Assembly (NCBI GenBank): GCA_013399305.1
Contig: VXAI01000019.1
Span: 5,516,260-5,580,259 of the forward strand
Length of the DNA: 64,000 bases
Reading direction: 5' to 3'
Origin: Rostratula benghalensis
Taxonomy: Eukaryota; Chordata; Aves; Charadriiformes; Rostratulidae
Shown: one piece after another, positions 62,344 through 64,000 of the stretch
How the letters are laid out: every line of letters begins with the position of its first letter
Position numbering within the stretch: the stretch's first letter is position 1
Translations under genes and position numbers: made by a program
Notes under the pieces: generated by a model
The model's database searches: none
The model's input: only the letters and a program-made list of their open reading frames with translations
Told to the model about the DNA's origin: nothing

Positions 62344-62740
62344 CACAGAATCACAGAATGCTATGGGGTTGGAAGGGACCTCTGGAGATCATCCAGTCAA
62401 ACCCACTGCCAAAGCAGGTCCACCCAGAGCTGGTCCCACAGGAAGGTGTCCAGGTGGGTTTGAATGTCTCCAGAGACAGAGACTCCACCACCTCTCTGGG
62501 CAGCCTGTTCCAGGGCTCCGCCACCCTCAAAGTGAAGAAGTTCCTCCTCATGTTGAGATGGAACTTCCTACGGTCAAGTTTGTGCCCATTCCCTCTTGTC
62601 CTGTCACTGGGCACCACTGAGAAAAGCCTGGCCCCATCCTCCTGACACCCACCCTTTCAATTATGTATCAGGTCCCTCCTCAGTCTTCTCCAGACTAAAA
62701 AGGTGCTCTAAGCCTTTCATCATCTCTGGAGCCCTTTATA
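62344..62740 (-). mobile_element. CR1 LINE, 3' fragment with ORF2 C-terminus remnant
   Basis: Starts tcacagaatcacagaatgctatggggttggaagggacctctgg, the CR1 tail in antisense. The minus strand keeps an 88-codon open frame with the hallmark end of CR1 ORF2: [20 protein letters not shown], then [20 protein letters not shown]. That region follows the reverse transcriptase domain in intact CR1. The preserved frame and low visible divergence point to a fairly young copy. Confidence 0.93.
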
Positions 62741-64000
62741 GCTCACTCACTTCTCCCAAGGCAGGATCTATATGGAAATCTGAGATTTGAGGCAGTTTGA
62801 GGGGCTTTTTTGTTTCTTGAAGAGGAATAGAGCCTGCTCCGTACTCTCAAATTTTCACTGAGATGAAACCAAACTAAGTAAAAGATGAGTACAAACTGGG
62901 GAAGGAAGCAGGGATGGAGTGGAAGGCTGGAGGAGGGAACTGTCTGGGGCAAGGAAGAAAACCATCGACCACCCAAGCAGGCAAATAAGCCCTCTAGGAA
63001 AAAATAAGGATGATAAAAAAAAATAATAATATGACAACCAGCCACCCCTTAGTGAAAAATCACCCTTCCCAGTCCCACACTGGGAAGGACAGAGTATAAA
63101 AGAAATCCCTGTCCCAGAGGTGGAGGAGAAAGGGAAGAGGCTTTTGCTCTTCTCCTGCGGTACGATAGCTGGCAACCACTTTGTTCACTATGAGGAAAAA
63201 AACATCAGTTATTTTATTTGATCTTTATTATACAGATGGTGTTTTTGTATTAAATTAATGAATGCATAGCACATTAAAATATTAAATGTAAACTGCATGC
63301 ATCAAAGAGGTTTTAACTTGAGGATGTATTGCTATTTTCTCCTCATTTTAAACATATTTTAAACATATTTCTGAAATAAATACAGGCCAGCTCACTGCGC
63401 TACCAAATAATTATACAAACTCTAAACCAGCACCTTGTTCCAGATTTGTCCCGTTGTTTTTAAAGAAAAAGATGATTTAAAGAAATCAAACACAGAGAAA
63501 ACCTGCCAGAAAATGTTTTCATAACAGAGAGAAGCCTACACCAAGCAGATCTGAAAGAAGAGTTTGTCAGTGATGCCTCTCCCAGCTACCCCGAGAAACG
63601 TCACGGTGTCCATGGATCACCATGAGATACAGTAGTAAATCCAGACACCTTGCCCTTATCACAGTGGAACACCATAAACTTCAATTTCCATCCTCCTCCA
63701 ACCACGTGCTACAACTCTCCACCCTACGCCAGGCAGCCAGAACTCCTGGAATCAGAGTTAAACCAGGATTTGGCTCAGAAAGGGTTTGGGGGGGGGGTTC
63801 GCGCTGAAAAGCTTCAGGGACAAAACTTAGTTTGAACCACCAACAGAGTGAAGATAAGACTTTCAGGGCTTGGGTGTAACTGTGACAGTGCATGCAGGAG
63901 AAAAGTAACACACAAATCTCAGTTTCTCTCTGCAATCACCTGTTTTAAGTCACTGGAGCAGCCCTATAGCTATATATGTCCCTATATATGGGGCCATATA

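Larger units (their letters stand above)
60106..64000 (-). other. Intron to the window end
   Basis: Contains the CR1 at 62344-62740, a 12-base-period repeat and a G10 run. The frames at 61202-61471 and 62743-63175 show no domain. No canonical upstream teneurin exon (start of the intracellular domain) is present, so the intron continues past base 64000. Confidence 0.5.

Noticed and set aside
63960..64000. Alternating TA-rich end resembling a promoter TATA region
   Set aside because: Just a short AT-rich run at the window edge, with no other promoter feature.

Overview
The window looks like avian nuclear DNA, though a crocodilian or turtle cannot be excluded. It is AT-rich single-copy sequence interrupted by 3'-truncated CR1 LINEs. 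These show the bird-type tail (tcacagaatcacagaatg / ggttggaagggacct) and CR1 ORF2 peptide remnants, and I saw no Alu-, B1- or L1-like sequence. There are no bacterial or viral operons; almost every open frame here is chance.

One piece of a protein-coding gene is well supported: a 210-bp exon on the minus strand at 11996-12205. Its Ser/Pro-rich peptide, with an acidic DSDTDED patch, aligns by eye with the N-terminal cytoplasmic domain of teneurins. The closest known match is the stretch of TENM2 between its 'DDENG' and 'SGPP' segments. I read it as a cassette exon of a teneurin, most likely TENM3. Both ends are phase 1, so it can be included or skipped without changing the frame. The rest of the window is then teneurin intron: about 12 kb downstream of the exon (1-11995) and at least 51.8 kb upstream of it (12206-64000). 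No other canonical teneurin exon was found.

The most interesting region is 31.6-33.3 kb. It is a dense CpG island with a 40-N assembly gap, inside an otherwise CpG-poor intron. On the minus strand it holds a short ORF (ATG at 32640, in-frame stop just upstream) that runs into a strong splice donor at 32598 and ends in phase 1. That is the phase needed to join the teneurin exon 20 kb downstream. This suggests an internal promoter giving a teneurin with a different, shorter N-terminus. AT-rich homeobox-motif DNA next to it (32.1-32.4 kb) and a non-repetitive block at 34.1-34.7 kb are candidate enhancers.

Layout: 1-11995, downstream intron with an old CR1 (6.4-7.2 kb), a CR1 ORF2 scrap (10.2 kb) and one exon-like splice pair (936-993). 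11996-12205, teneurin exon. 12206-31580, intron with CR1s (14.8, 19.5, 29.4 kb), a T/G low-complexity tract and exon-like pairs at 20.6 and 27.7 kb. 31.6-33.3 kb, CpG island. 33.3-47.3 kb, repeat-poor intron. 47.39-47.62 kb, a small CpG-rich block with a splice-flanked 171-bp segment. 50.5-64 kb, intron with three CR1s, two of them inverted relative to each other.
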